A stretch of DNA of 64,000 bases from NCBI GenBank assembly GCA_017444015.1, contig JAFSXN010000001.1:1-64000 (forward strand), written 5' to 3'. Below, piece by piece: positions 25,438 to 34,082 of the stretch. The DNA comes from Lachnospiraceae bacterium (GTDB taxonomy: Bacteria > Bacillota > Clostridia > Lachnospirales > Lachnospiraceae). Under the pieces are notes generated by a model. It was not told the origin of the DNA and did no database searches. It worked only from the letters and a program-made list of their open reading frames with translations. Within the stretch, counting starts at the first letter, position 1; each line of letters begins with the position of its first letter. The position numbers were made by a program, and so were the translations under genes.

Positions 25438-27208
25438 AATTCTTTTGGTGTACGGTAGTTTCTTTGAGTATGGGATTGAAGTATATGGTCGAGTAATACT
25501 TCGTAAGAAATTTCCCCTCGTTTGGAAGTTCAAACAATCCGAGATCGAGAGGCTTTAAATTCAAGTCAAAATCTCTTTTCAAATACAGTTGAAATATGGC
25601 GTGTGAATCTATATCGCTTGAAATTTGCATCCAGGGATTCAAATCTGGTTTATTCGCACTTCCCCATACATCGGTACTCACAGTTTCTACAGATTTGCTA
25701 TCAGATAATTCGAATGGACATATTAGGTCTTTCGCATTATCCCTTATATAAGCCGATAATATAGACAATCCCAATTCTAAATGCTTTATATGGGAAGAAT
25801 CTGGTTCACATCGTTCAACATACTCCATTAGATTGATAAGAAAACACCAATCTATTATTGGTTCGATAAAATTTGTAAGGTAGTCAATATAAGCTTTGAA
25901 TTGCATTAACCAATAATCGTATTGAAAGCCTTTAGGGCTGGGTGATTTCTCGCCCAAAATATTATTTTTATAAATATTCATATTATCCCAATAATCCAGA
26001 AAAGATACAGTATCGCTACCAAAGAATTCAAAAGGGTAACGGATTAAGTAACCGGCAGTAAAGGTATTAGGAAAATTAAAAATCTGAGATAGTATTTCCT
26101 GGGAGTATTGATCATATCCGAGTCCAAAAAAGTCAGTGCCTTTTGTTTTTGAGATTTCTTCCAGATTTTTACATAGGTAAAAAAAAGAATCCAAGCCCAA
26201 AATGCGATTCAATATATATGAAGCGTATATTTTATCTACGAAGGTTAAGGACTTAAAAGCTGTTTTAGCGTTACTGCAAAGAATACTATAAATCGTTGAG
26301 ATACTGTCGATGAAACTTTTGTGGATATTTTTTTGCTCGGTCTTTTTGGGGGATATGTTATTAGGCGTGTCATCCGGTAATAGATAGCAGTCTACTAAAA
26401 AAGAACGGGAATCAAGGATTGACCTACCCCGACTCCTTTCTCTGTCAACAGGCGGATCAATATAACTCAGTAGGTAGGCAATAGGAGAAAACTGTATGGA
26501 ATACAATAGGCTGGAAGAAACCCCTTCCTTTTGTGAAACCATCAGATCGAGACGTTGCCCCATCATCTCGTTGACTCGCTTAACTGTTCTATTGAAATTT
26601 GAAGAATTTCCTATTTTTTCCTTATAACTATTTGCATAACTTCTTCTTGAGATTTTCAGCATCGGTTCCTTGTTCTCTTTAAAAGACCTCATCTTCAGAT
26701 GGGTTTTCAAGGAATCGAATCCTCCCCCTTTATTTTGAATAACGTTACCAGCGCTAATATAAGCATTTTCAGTATAAGACAGCAACTCAGTTAATAGTGC
26801 GTGGTAGCAGTGGAAAACACTGTCATTTAATAGTAGCTGAATAAAATTTGGACGCCTTTTCGTCGTGTCCCAGCCTTTAAAAATCATAGTGTCTGAAATC
26901 AAAGCCTGCCTTGTTACCTTTCTGTTTCCTGCATATTGTGTTCCGAAAAAAGAGTAAGGATAGACATCTGATGGTAATAGTTCTGTGCATAAGTCAAAAC
27001 TTGCGTTTTCTATACATATAATAATCTCCGTAAGCCGATCATCACTGATTTGCTGTTCACTGCTATCAGAAATGGGCGATGGTGTTCCGAAGTGTTTCTC
27101 TTGAATAGGTTTGAATCTTTTCTGTAAAACAGTGTATTCTATAAGGTTTTTCGCATTCTGCCTGATTTCTGAGTCTTTTCCTAAAGGAATGGGAGTATTC
27201 GTTATCAT
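25427..27208 (-). CDS. 593-residue protein of unknown family
   Basis: It has a strong ribosome site (GGAGG) before the ATG at 27208. It is soluble, serine- and aromatic-rich, and mostly helical by eye, with no Walker, nuclease or transmembrane motif found. It is the only large minus-strand gene in the cargo. It is flanked by its own intergenic region and a perfect palindrome at its end, so it looks like an independently acquired single-gene unit. A defence or host-interaction role is possible only by position. Confidence 0.7.
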   Translation of the reverse strand: MITNTPIPLGKDSEIRQNAKNLIEYTVLQKRFKPIQEKHFGTPSPISDSSEQQISDDRLTEIIICIENASFDLCTELLPSDVYPYSFFGTQYAGNRKVTRQALISDTMIFKGWDTTKRRPNFIQLLLNDSVFHCYHALLTELLSYTENAYISAGNVIQNKGGGFDSLKTHLKMRSFKENKEPMLKISRRSYANSYKEKIGNSSNFNRTVKRVNEMMGQRLDLMVSQKEGVSSSLLYSIQFSPIAYLLSYIDPPVDRERSRGRSILDSRSFLVDCYLLPDDTPNNISPKKTEQKNIHKSFIDSISTIYSILCSNAKTAFKSLTFVDKIYASYILNRILGLDSFFYLCKNLEEISKTKGTDFFGLGYDQYSQEILSQIFNFPNTFTAGYLIRYPFEFFGSDTVSFLDYWDNMNIYKNNILGEKSPSPKGFQYDYWLMQFKAYIDYLTNFIEPIIDWCFLINLMEYVERCEPDSSHIKHLELGLSILSAYIRDNAKDLICPFELSDSKSVETVSTDVWGSANKPDLNPWMQISSDIDSHAIFQLYLKRDFDLNLKPLDLGLFELPNEGKFLTKYYSTIYFNPILKETTVHQKNYTI

Positions 27209-27656
27209 GATGTTTCCTCCATTATATTAGAATGGTTGATATTCATTATAGTATAAATGAGCTTTGAATTCCATAGAATATTTAACGAATAAGATAATAT
27301 TTAGCTTTATAGAAGGATCGATTATCAAATTATATGAGGATTATATACGTTATATTTGATATTTATTTAATAAAATACTCATATATAGAAATAATTGAAT
27401 TGTGTAATGAGATGCTACTTTTCCTATAATAAGCCCCAGAATCAATAGTTAACATATAATCTCAACATTCTTAAGAAAGGAGGAACTTGTAAAAACATTA
27501 CTCAAAAACCGAATAGCCGTACCGAACACAATACTGCGCGTCGATCCACGTTGTTGGGGAGCCAGAGAATACGGACCACTGAAGAAAAAACTTCAGGGTT
27601 TAGGAAGATGTTGGGGACAGAGCTGCGGCAGACTATTAAAAAAGGAGACATTAAGG
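27209..27656. other. Divergent control region with an open frame lacking ATG
   Basis: The left part is AT-rich and should hold the promoter of the minus-strand 593-residue gene. A strong AAAGGAGG site occurs at 27476-27483 with no ATG after it. From about 27500 a frame stays open to the stop at 27719-27721, overlapping the start of the SF3 helicase gene. It reads as a basic peptide (SRTEHNTARRS, FRKMLGTELRQTIKKG). The helicase frame itself is also open upstream. No other gene is seen. Confidence 0.4.
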
Positions 27657-29177
27657 ATGAAAGAGTTAAAAGCATCCGAAATTTATTCAACTGTCAAAAA
27701 CAAGGGGCTATTTCGCTGTAATCAAGGGACAATATTTATGCCGGTTCCAGGACAGCATAGACTTTGGCGTGCGATTGCAGAGACTGAATATATCGGCCTT
27801 GTGAGGAGTTTTTTTGATTCCGCAACACAAAGTTTTCTTTCTAGTAAAAATGTATCTGAGACTTATAAGCGAGCTAGATTTGATCCCCATCTTCGAATCA
27901 CTTTCGCCGATCAAATAGCTGAAACAAGAAATCTTATCCGATTAAATAACGGTGTTATCGACTTAGATTCCTTACGACTGTACCCTTTCGAATCGTTTGA
28001 TTTAGATTTCTGTTATGCGCTCAACTTTTCGTATATTGCTAACGCGAATATAAATGTTGCATCTTCATTCTTGCAATTTGTTGGGTCTTCATTAGGAGCA
28101 GAGGAGAATAATCTTCCACGGCTGCTGGAAATGCTGTGCTGCATCATTACAAGCCTTAAAAAGAAGACCTCATTTCTATTTTACGGCCCTAGTAATTCCG
28201 GAAAATCCGTGATGATAGAATTTCTGGCAAGAATATTTTTCCCGAGTTCTGCTGTTTCAGCTGTGCCGTTAGAGAACTTTAGCAATAATTTTGCGCTTGC
28301 GGATATGCGAACCGCCAAAATTGATTTATGCACAGAGGTGTCGGAAGACGCATTTAAACATCCTGCTACGGTGAGAGCATTTAAGCAAATTGTCGCACGC
28401 GAAACACTGGTCGTGGCAAATAAGCATGAAAAAGGATTTGCCTCTCGCTTTGATATGACGCTGGTAATGTGCAGTAACCGAATACTTTCGATAAAGGCAG
28501 ACGATCTCGACGCTATTCTTAATCGAATTGAAGTTTTGGTTTTCTCGACGGGGATTCCCCAGGAGATGCAGGATCCACATTTGTTGGAAAAACTGTGGTA
28601 TGAGCGAGACATAATTTTAAGCTCTGCACTTAATAGGCTTCCGATTCTTCGCAGCAATCTGTTTAAGCTGACACAAACCATATCAAGCTTTAATTATATG
28701 CAGGATTACTGGGCTACGAGTGTTTTTGCAAAAATAATGGATTATATCAATGTAGCTTGTGTGAAAAACATCGTTGGTAAGGTTCCAACAAAGCTTCTAT
28801 ATGAGGGTTACTGCATCTTTTGTGAAGAAAATGGATATAGCGCAGGCGTTTCAAGGGAGCAGTTTACAAAATATGTTAAAACCCTGACAGGTTTAAAAAA
28901 GCAGAAGGCGCGTTTCGGAACGAAGACAGTTCAGGCGTTTGTCGGTATAGAACTTAGAGCGGAATATTTACCAGAAATAGCAAATAGAGCCTTGCCGGTT
29001 GAAGTAGTAACTGCTGCTGCAATACCCGCAAGAGATATTATTAATCCTTTTTTCGATATGCGAGTTGAACATCAGCGGCAGATTGAGCGTGGCGATTATC
29101 TTGGGGACCATCCTGAAAACGCTACGGCGGATTGTCCAATCTATCGGATCAGTTGTGGAAAGGAGAAAGAAATATGA
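27657..29177 (+). CDS. SF3 replicative helicase (D5/P4-primase C-terminal type)
   Basis: A 506-residue protein. The N-terminal third has the LIRLNNGVIDLDSLRLYPF motif typical of the domain preceding D5-like helicases. The motor has Walker A YGPSNSGKSV (about 177-186), the B motif KIDLCTEVSED and motif C LVMCSNR. There is no primase domain. It should unwind the excised element for autonomous replication, as in phage satellites and plasmids. AAAAGGAG precedes the ATG at 27657. It overlaps the next small gene by 4 bases. Confidence 0.85.
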   Translation: MKELKASEIYSTVKNKGLFRCNQGTIFMPVPGQHRLWRAIAETEYIGLVRSFFDSATQSFLSSKNVSETYKRARFDPHLRITFADQIAETRNLIRLNNGVIDLDSLRLYPFESFDLDFCYALNFSYIANANINVASSFLQFVGSSLGAEENNLPRLLEMLCCIITSLKKKTSFLFYGPSNSGKSVMIEFLARIFFPSSAVSAVPLENFSNNFALADMRTAKIDLCTEVSEDAFKHPATVRAFKQIVARETLVVANKHEKGFASRFDMTLVMCSNRILSIKADDLDAILNRIEVLVFSTGIPQEMQDPHLLEKLWYERDIILSSALNRLPILRSNLFKLTQTISSFNYMQDYWATSVFAKIMDYINVACVKNIVGKVPTKLLYEGYCIFCEENGYSAGVSREQFTKYVKTLTGLKKQKARFGTKTVQAFVGIELRAEYLPEIANRALPVEVVTAAAIPARDIINPFFDMRVEHQRQIERGDYLGDHPENATADCPIYRISCGKEKEI

Positions 29178-29374
29178 TACATACGGCAAAATATAGAGCG
29201 AAAGTTCATTCAATTCGTTTAACGGAGGCAAATGAACGGCTGATACGTGAATACATGAAGGTTACAGGAGAAAAAAATATTTCCTATATTATTAATATTG
29301 CCATCTCAAACATACAGCTCGAATGTCCGGATGGAACCGTGCTTACAAAAGATGGGTATTCTCTAGCCCTTTAA
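29174..29374 (+). CDS. Ribbon-helix-helix-like small protein
   Basis: A 66-residue protein: VHSIRLTEANERLIREYMKVTGEKNISYIINIAI fits a strand-helix-helix (RHH/Arc) fold. Its ATGA overlap with the helicase stop and GGAAAGGAG upstream suggest coupling. Likely a DNA-binding regulator of the replication or excision genes. Confidence 0.6.
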   Translation: MIHTAKYRAKVHSIRLTEANERLIREYMKVTGEKNISYIINIAISNIQLECPDGTVLTKDGYSLAL

Positions 29375-29460
29375 TGCTTTTCTCATCGAAGAAGCTCTTT
29401 TACTGCAGTTTCTATGTGTATCCAAAACAGCATTTATCTATTATACAAGGAGGCAGAACC

Positions 29461-29652
29461 ATGACGGATAATACTTTTTATAATGTGAAAGATTTACAAA
29501 CGACTCTTAAAATCGGGCGTGACAAGGCATATCGGCTTATGGCATCAAAGGATTTTCCATCAATGCGGATTGGCAAAAACTACGTTGTCAGCAGTGATGC
29601 CTTTCAACGCTGGGTCAAAGAAAGCGAAAATCGAGAAATTCGATTGGAATGA
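29461..29652 (+). CDS. Excisionase (Xis) of element 1
   Basis: A 63-residue HTH_17/excisionase protein (VKDLQTTLKIGRDKAYRLMASKDFPSMRIGKNYVV). AAGGAGG precedes ATG 29461. It sits 12 bases before the integrase gene, the standard Tn916-like xis-int arrangement, and would direct the integrase toward excision. Confidence 0.85.
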   Translation: MTDNTFYNVKDLQTTLKIGRDKAYRLMASKDFPSMRIGKNYVVSSDAFQRWVKESENREIRLE

Positions 29653-29664
29653 GAGGAAACAACG

Positions 29665-30900
29665 ATGGGAAGGCGGAGCAAGGGTGAAGGCTCCTTCCAC
29701 TCTCTTCCCAGCGGGAAGATTCTATATCGTAAATCGGTGGGAAGGCTTGCAAATGGCGGTCGCAAAGTTATATCTGTGACCGCCTCCAGCAAGGCTGCCT
29801 GTATTCAGGCCATGCGACGAAAAGAGGAGGAGTGGAATAGGAGTCAAGAGAATAGTATAGAAGCGTTTGAAGGTTATACGGTAACACAGTTATGTAACGA
29901 ACATCTGCAGTATCAGATTAGCAATAAGGAGCTTAAGCCAAAGTCCATAGACAGAAGGGAGGTGACGATAAATCAGCATATCGCACCATATAATATAGGA
30001 AGAAAGAATGTTAAGACTCTTAAGGGAGCCGATGTCGAAGACCATATAATGCTCCTAAAGACGAATACGAAGCTGTCGGCTTCGTCTATCGTTAAGACGA
30101 TAGATGTACTGAATGCGTCATATGCGTGGGCTATCCGCCGCGGGGAACTCTCTTATAATCCTGTCCTTCCTGTCCGTGATACGCTTAAGAAGCAGATTGC
30201 AAGGATGGTTGAAAAGAATGCGGAGCAGGCTGATGTGATCGTCTTTTCAGCGGAAGAAGAAAAGAGCTTCGTGCAAGAGACGAAGAAGTGTTACAATAAC
30301 GGCAAAGTAAGGTATCCTTCCGGAATATATCTAAGGCTACTACTTAGAACCGGTGTCAGATGCGGAGAATTGTTAGCCCTGAAGTGGAAGGAGGTTAATC
30401 TGGAACAGGGCTATATAGTCATAAAGGATAACAGGGTAACAATCAGAAACAGAGATGATTCTTCAGACAAAAGGCAGGTTCAGCATACGGATACGACAAA
30501 GAACGACAGGGCAAGGACGATACGGCTGATACCGGAAGCGTATGAGATCATAAAAGAAATATATAGCCGAGGACATCATATCGATCCGGACGATTATGTT
30601 GCGATCACGAAGAAAAATACGCCTTATACGACATCAAATCTGGAGCATGGAGTAGCGGCAGTATATAAGAATGCAGGGCTTGAGCAGTATAAATCGAGCC
30701 TGCATATACTCAGGAGAACCTTTGCTACAAACATGTACCAAAGCGGAGCAAGGATTAAGGATGTAGCGGCATATATAGGCGATTTGGAATCAACGACCGA
30801 GAAGTATTATATAGCCGTAAGAAAGAAAATCAGGGTGGGAAATGAAGATATCCATATCATAGAGCCGCCTATAAACAGCAAAGGAGCCGGAGGGGACTGA
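29665..30900 (+). CDS. Tyrosine integrase of element 1
   Basis: A 411-residue Tn916-type recombinase. Residues 1-60 form an arm-binding domain (SKGEGSFHSLPSGKILYRKSVG). Residues about 70-165 are the SAM-like core-binding domain. The catalytic set is R232 (RTGVRCGEL), K279 (TTKNDRA), H347 and R350 (LHILRRTFAT) and Y381 (TTEKYY). It should recombine the 47-bp tRNA core, with arm sites at 419-442 and 31957-31980. A terminator follows. Confidence 0.93.
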   Translation: MGRRSKGEGSFHSLPSGKILYRKSVGRLANGGRKVISVTASSKAACIQAMRRKEEEWNRSQENSIEAFEGYTVTQLCNEHLQYQISNKELKPKSIDRREVTINQHIAPYNIGRKNVKTLKGADVEDHIMLLKTNTKLSASSIVKTIDVLNASYAWAIRRGELSYNPVLPVRDTLKKQIARMVEKNAEQADVIVFSAEEEKSFVQETKKCYNNGKVRYPSGIYLRLLLRTGVRCGELLALKWKEVNLEQGYIVIKDNRVTIRNRDDSSDKRQVQHTDTTKNDRARTIRLIPEAYEIIKEIYSRGHHIDPDDYVAITKKNTPYTTSNLEHGVAAVYKNAGLEQYKSSLHILRRTFATNMYQSGARIKDVAAYIGDLESTTEKYYIAVRKKIRVGNEDIHIIEPPINSKGAGGD

Positions 30901-30919
30901 TTCCTCTCCGGTTTTTGTT
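30886..30919 (+). terminator. Terminator of the integrase gene
   Basis: CCGGAGGGGA pairs with TCCTCTCCGG around the stop codon, followed by TTTTTG. The hairpin starts within the last integrase codons. Confidence 0.7.
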
Positions 30920-30999
30920 GAATTAAAGCAAGACTCTCTATATAATAATAATATAAATATATGAACCCGAAGTATAAGACGATTAAAAGGGAATTTAGT

Positions 31000-31248
31000 A
31001 TGAGTGATAAAAGATTAACCTGGAATGAGATATGCAGCGAATACCCTAATCAGGAGGTCGGGCTTTCGGACATAGTTTGGGGCAAGGGACCGGGCTTGGC
31101 TGTAGAGTCTGCCATTGTTAAATATTCAGAAAAGGAAGGGCTGACGAAACGGCAGATTGCTTCTATAGCCATGACAAGCAACGGTGCGATTCATGCGAAC
31201 AATACTACCGACGAATTAGCGCTTTATGGTATTACTATAGATGATTAG
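31000..31248 (+). CDS. Small conserved protein paired with a retropepsin-like gene
   Basis: An 82-residue protein with LTWNEICSEYPNQEVGLSDIVW and VESAIVKYSEKEGL. A decayed homologue occupies the same position behind the integrase of element 2 (36047-36274). Its end overlaps the next gene by 8 bases. The family is not named here, but the YPNQ-VGL motif and the pairing with an aspartyl-protease-like gene suggest a two-gene module. ATG 31000 is preferred to 30961. Confidence 0.65.
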   Translation: MSDKRLTWNEICSEYPNQEVGLSDIVWGKGPGLAVESAIVKYSEKEGLTKRQIASIAMTSNGAIHANNTTDELALYGITIDD

Positions 31249-31714
31249 TTTTTCAATTCCAACCTATAAAGATGATTCAAGACCGATTATAGAGCTATAT
31301 TCTTCAAGAGCCTTGATTGATAGCGGAGCTTATCTTACCATAATTGATGCCGATGAAGAGGTAATCCGAAATTTCTTTGGCGGAGTATTACTTGATGATA
31401 ATTTTCGGGCTAAAGGCATCGGTGGGGAACAGAGAACGAAATTATATCGTTTAAAATCTTTTACCTTTGGACAGCTTAGTTATTTTGACATTCCTGTAAA
31501 TGTCGGAGCTATAAATGATAATGCTGTAGACATTATTATAGGAATGTCTATGCTGGGTGGTGGGATTCATACGGAGGTAGACACAGAGAATAAGTGTGTT
31601 AATTTTTCGGTACCTGAGTCTGTGCGTTTGGCCCATAAATTATGGAGAATGAATAAAAATATAGGCGATTGGCAAATGTTGGATTATAAAGACGGTAAGT
31701 GGATAAATATATAG
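31241..31714 (+). CDS. Retropepsin-like aspartyl protease
   Basis: A 157-residue protein with the aspartyl-protease motif ALIDSGAYLTIID near residues 24-36 and a flap/second-strand region IIIGMSMLGGG, in the single-domain layout of retropepsins that act as dimers. There is no signal peptide, so it is cytosolic. It overlaps the 82-residue gene upstream, which may be its substrate or regulator (inferred). Confidence 0.72.
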   Translation: MISFSIPTYKDDSRPIIELYSSRALIDSGAYLTIIDADEEVIRNFFGGVLLDDNFRAKGIGGEQRTKLYRLKSFTFGQLSYFDIPVNVGAINDNAVDIIIGMSMLGGGIHTEVDTENKCVNFSVPESVRLAHKLWRMNKNIGDWQMLDYKDGKWINI

Positions 31715-31784
31715 CAATATACTTGTGTAATGGTGTATATAAAAATCTATAAAGAAACAGGGATGTAATGCTTTGAGTAGGATA

Positions 31785-31940
31785 ATGGAAGATATCGTAA
31801 ATGAGCGGGAGTATTATAAGGCTATGTCTATTGCTATGAGAATGCTCGCAGATGGCAAGCTCAGTTATGAAGAAATTGCGAGATATACAGACCTGCCTTT
31901 AGAGGACGTTAAGAATCTGGCTGAGACAGAATTAGCGTAG
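31785..31940 (+). CDS. Short protein resembling an Rpn/PDDEXK-transposase C-terminus
   Basis: A 51-residue frame (or 55 from TTG 31773): MRMLADGKLSYEEIARYTDLPLEDVKNLA, the helical tail seen at the end of many Rpn-family nucleases. The nuclease domain itself is absent. It could be a remnant or a small independent HTH-like protein. It is the last frame before the right end of element 1. Confidence 0.5.
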   Translation: MEDIVNEREYYKAMSIAMRMLADGKLSYEEIARYTDLPLEDVKNLAETELA

Positions 31941-31956
31941 CGGCTGTTATTTAATT

Positions 31957-31980
31957 GATAGTGTATTTATAGTGTATATG
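31957..31980 (+). repeat. Right arm-type repeat pair of element 1
   Basis: GATAGTGTATTT and ATAGTGTATATG are adjacent near-copies of the 12-bp repeat at 419-442, placed 57 bases before the att core at 32038. Same orientation as the left pair. Confidence 0.6.
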
Positions 31981-32037
31981 AAGAGAAATGCTTCTTTTCA
32001 AACGCTTTAAAATAGGGGTTTGAAGGACTTATAATGA

Positions 32038-32084
32038 CGGACTCTGACTCCGTCATTTGAAGGTTCGAATCCTTCTAGCCCTGG
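32038..32084 (+). repeat. Shared att core between elements 1 and 2
   Basis: Exact 47-bp copy of 194-240. It lacks the 5' half of the tRNA, so it is not a functional tRNA gene. It is the right end of element 1 and the left end of element 2. Confidence 0.92.
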
Positions 32085-32090
32085 TCAAGA

Positions 32091-32132
32091 AACCCCGGAA
32101 AATAAAGCTTTTCCGGGGTTCTTCTTTTTTTG
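32091..32132 (+). terminator. Terminator just inside element 2
   Basis: AACCCCGGAAAA and TTTTCCGGGGTT form a perfect 12-bp stem with a 6-base loop, followed by a T-rich tract. It takes the same place behind att as the hairpin at 244-284 of element 1. Confidence 0.8.
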
Positions 32133-32175
32133 TCACTTCCGGATTTTTACGTAAATTTGACTATTTTTTAGGGGC

Positions 32176-32199
32176 GATAGTCAAAGGTATAGTCAAAGG
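32176..32199 (+). repeat. Left arm-type repeat pair of element 2
   Basis: GATAGTCAAAGG and TATAGTCAAAGG are adjacent 12-bp repeats. The matching right pair is at 37555-37578. The core ATAG is shared with element 1's repeats, but the second half (TCAAAGG vs TGTATAT) differs. Between here and 32373 no gene is supported. Confidence 0.6.
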
Positions 32200-32373
32200 T
32201 TGAGGGTGTTATTTTATAAGGCTATAATCTATGCTTACGCCTCGTATCGAATATCATATCGTCTGCGTCACGATACTTTCCTTCTGCAGCATGATTTCTG
32301 GATTGTTCCGAATTTGTCATTTCATTTCCAATAATAATGCAATTCTTAATAGTTGATTTAAGATAAAACGGGT

Positions 32374-32583
32374 TTAATGTGAGGAATGTACGGAATTCTT
32401 TTTGTTTTGTGCTTTGGAATAAATGAAATCCTGCACGGCAATCTTTGGTATCCGCCACTTTGTACCTATATGAAAAGCTGAAATACTCCCATCTCTACAC
32501 AGGCGATACGCATAGTTGCGCCCGATCATAAGCGCTTCTGCGAGTTCTTCTATCGTCATTACATCGTTATATCCTTCTAGCAT
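32374..32583 (-). CDS. Small HTH (excisionase-like) protein, element 2 left end
   Basis: A 69-residue protein. Its first 59 residues are identical to the HTH protein at 607-807; the tail differs because sequence identity stops near 32412. It has the same upstream region. The high identity shows recent exchange or common origin of the left ends. Confidence 0.75.
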   Translation of the reverse strand: MLEGYNDVMTIEELAEALMIGRNYAYRLCRDGSISAFHIGTKWRIPKIAVQDFIYSKAQNKKNSVHSSH

Positions 32584-32789
32584 CTGTTATATTCTCCTCT
32601 CTGTAGATAATCTATTTATAGTAATGTTCATATAAAATAGAAAGATATAGACAAACTATGTCCGCGTATGTAAAGAAATATTTTTATATAACATATATGA
32701 AAGAAAAATGAGCGAAGGAGGTTCGTTAAAAATGCGGGATGAAAGTTAGAGGACCGGCGTAGCACAATCGGCTTAGTAATACTATTATA
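32412..32789. repeat. Left-end module, copy 2
   Basis: Nearly identical to 636-1012. It stops after TAATACTATTATA, where element 1 continues to its oriT-like palindrome and element 2 jumps into the middle of an unrelated gene (32792). Confidence 0.8.
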
Positions 32790-32791
32790 AA

Positions 32792-33010
32792 TTGGATGCG
32801 AAGCGCCTGCGAAATGCTTTATGCAAACACGGGGTTCGAGTCAAGACGATGAAGAACATACACCAGGATGATCTGTTTGATTCCGTTATAGCACTTTTGC
32901 GCAAATATCAGATATTGTCGGAGGAAATACCTTTCGGAACAGGGTGGCGAAAAGATTCCATCGGGAAATGGGCTTTTTTTCTACGGCTAATAATACGATT
33001 CAGGAGGTGA
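32792..33010 (+). pseudogene. Truncated gene fragment at the module junction
   Basis: A 72-codon frame that begins three bases after the left-end module stops and has no ribosome site. It reads RLRNALCKHGVRVKTMKNIHQDDLFDSVIALLRK and looks like the inside of a larger protein. A run of seven T near 32977 may add a frameshift: the next frame continues as STANNTIQEVIELAE. Its stop overlaps the AGGAGGTGA ribosome site of the next gene. Family not recognised. Confidence 0.45.
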
Positions 33011-33016
33011 TAGAGC

Positions 33017-34070
33017 TTGCAGAGCTATGAAGCATTATTTTGGGAATTGCTGCAATTCTATCTTGCTAATTATCCCGTTCTTGCTTCAACAGGGATCGAA
33101 ATAGGAAGATGCATCCTTCTTGTTATAGGGGACGCATTGAGGGGACGCATTGAGGAAACGCACTCTGATGAATTCTCTATCGTTTTTTGCAAAGAAGCTG
33201 TTTTGTTCGGAGGATTCATTAGATCAGGTCAAAAGATTTCTTAGATTTCGCAGTTCAGAACCGCTACTGTACGATGTGTCAAGTTTATCTCAGATGCGAT
33301 CGACTAAAGAGAGTGAAAAAATTGGTTTTCTGCTTTCAGTCGCAGAAACAGGGAAGTTTGACGGAAATTATATTTTTTGCATTCCTGTTCTTATTTCCTC
33401 AAATGGAATTCCTGAATCAATCCAAAACCGGACAATCGCCTTCTACTTTGAGCGATTAGAGAAAGAGGAGAATAATGCGTTATCTCTTGTATTAGAGGAG
33501 TCGCAGCTAGCTGATCTCGTGGGAGTAAAAGTTCTATGCCAAGACGACAGGCCACTTTATGCGGTGTTCCATTCGTTAGCTATTTTGACATCTCGAAAAA
33601 CGGGGAAAGATGTGGCATTATATCGCGAAGCGTATGAAAAGCGCTTGGATACAGCGGAATATTATGTCGATTTGCAGGGTATCGTAGAGTTATTTCTAGA
33701 TAGTCTCGAAAGAATGATTAATGAGAAGCGTTTACGCGCAATTTGTCTACCGAAGCTGAAAGAAAACCCAGCAGAGTCGATTAACTCAACTGTATTTTTT
33801 AATGCAAGCTTTATTTATATGAATTGGAACTTATTTCAAGTGGTTTGCAAGGATTTTCGGATTGCCTTCTCTGAACACGAAATCAAAAGTGCTTTAACCG
33901 ATGCTGGAATTCTTATTACGGAGTCGCAGAAATATACCTGCCGGATGACATATTCTATTAACGGAACAAGTGGGTCTATACGAATGATGAAGTTTTCTTT
34001 AGCAACGCTTGAAGCGTTGATGGGGATAGACATTATTAATTCAATGATAGGGAGGAGGACATATGACTAA
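33017..34070 (+). pseudogene. Gene split by a 13-bp tandem duplication
   Basis: It starts at TTG 33017 behind AGGAGGTGA. GGGGACGCATTGA is present twice in tandem (33128-33140, 33141-33153). Reading through both copies shifts the frame and ends at 33244. With one copy removed the frame runs to 34070 (..VIGDALRKRTLMNSLSFFAKK..), giving about 346 residues. The C-terminal part (FSEHEIKSALTDAGILITESQKY) looks like a winged-helix domain. Family not recognised; it may derive from a replication protein. The duplication could be reversed by slippage. Confidence 0.6.
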
Positions 34071-34082
34071 ATATTTATTTTT

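Larger units (their letters stand above)
194..32084. mobile_element. Element 1: 31.8-kb integrative mobilizable element in tRNA-Gln
   Basis: It is bounded by identical 47-bp att copies. The integrase and excisionase lie at the right end (29461-30900). The left part holds a palindrome, a MobC-like protein, a relaxase, a DNA helicase and an FtsK-like ATPase. No VirB4, VirB6 or other mating-pair genes were recognised, so transfer would need a helper; this makes it an IME rather than a complete ICE. Cargo includes a WYL-regulated cassette, a RecT/YqaJ module and an orphan minus-strand gene. An IS630-type insertion interrupts one cargo gene. Confidence 0.85.

Noticed and set aside
32038..32084. 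Second and third tRNA-Gln genes (also 37717-37749)
   Set aside because: Only the 3' part is present; the 5' acceptor strand and D arm are missing. They are att copies.
194..32084. Calling element 1 a complete ICE
   Set aside because: No VirB4-like ATPase, channel membrane proteins or peptidoglycan hydrolase could be found; only relaxase, accessory, helicase and FtsK-like genes are present.
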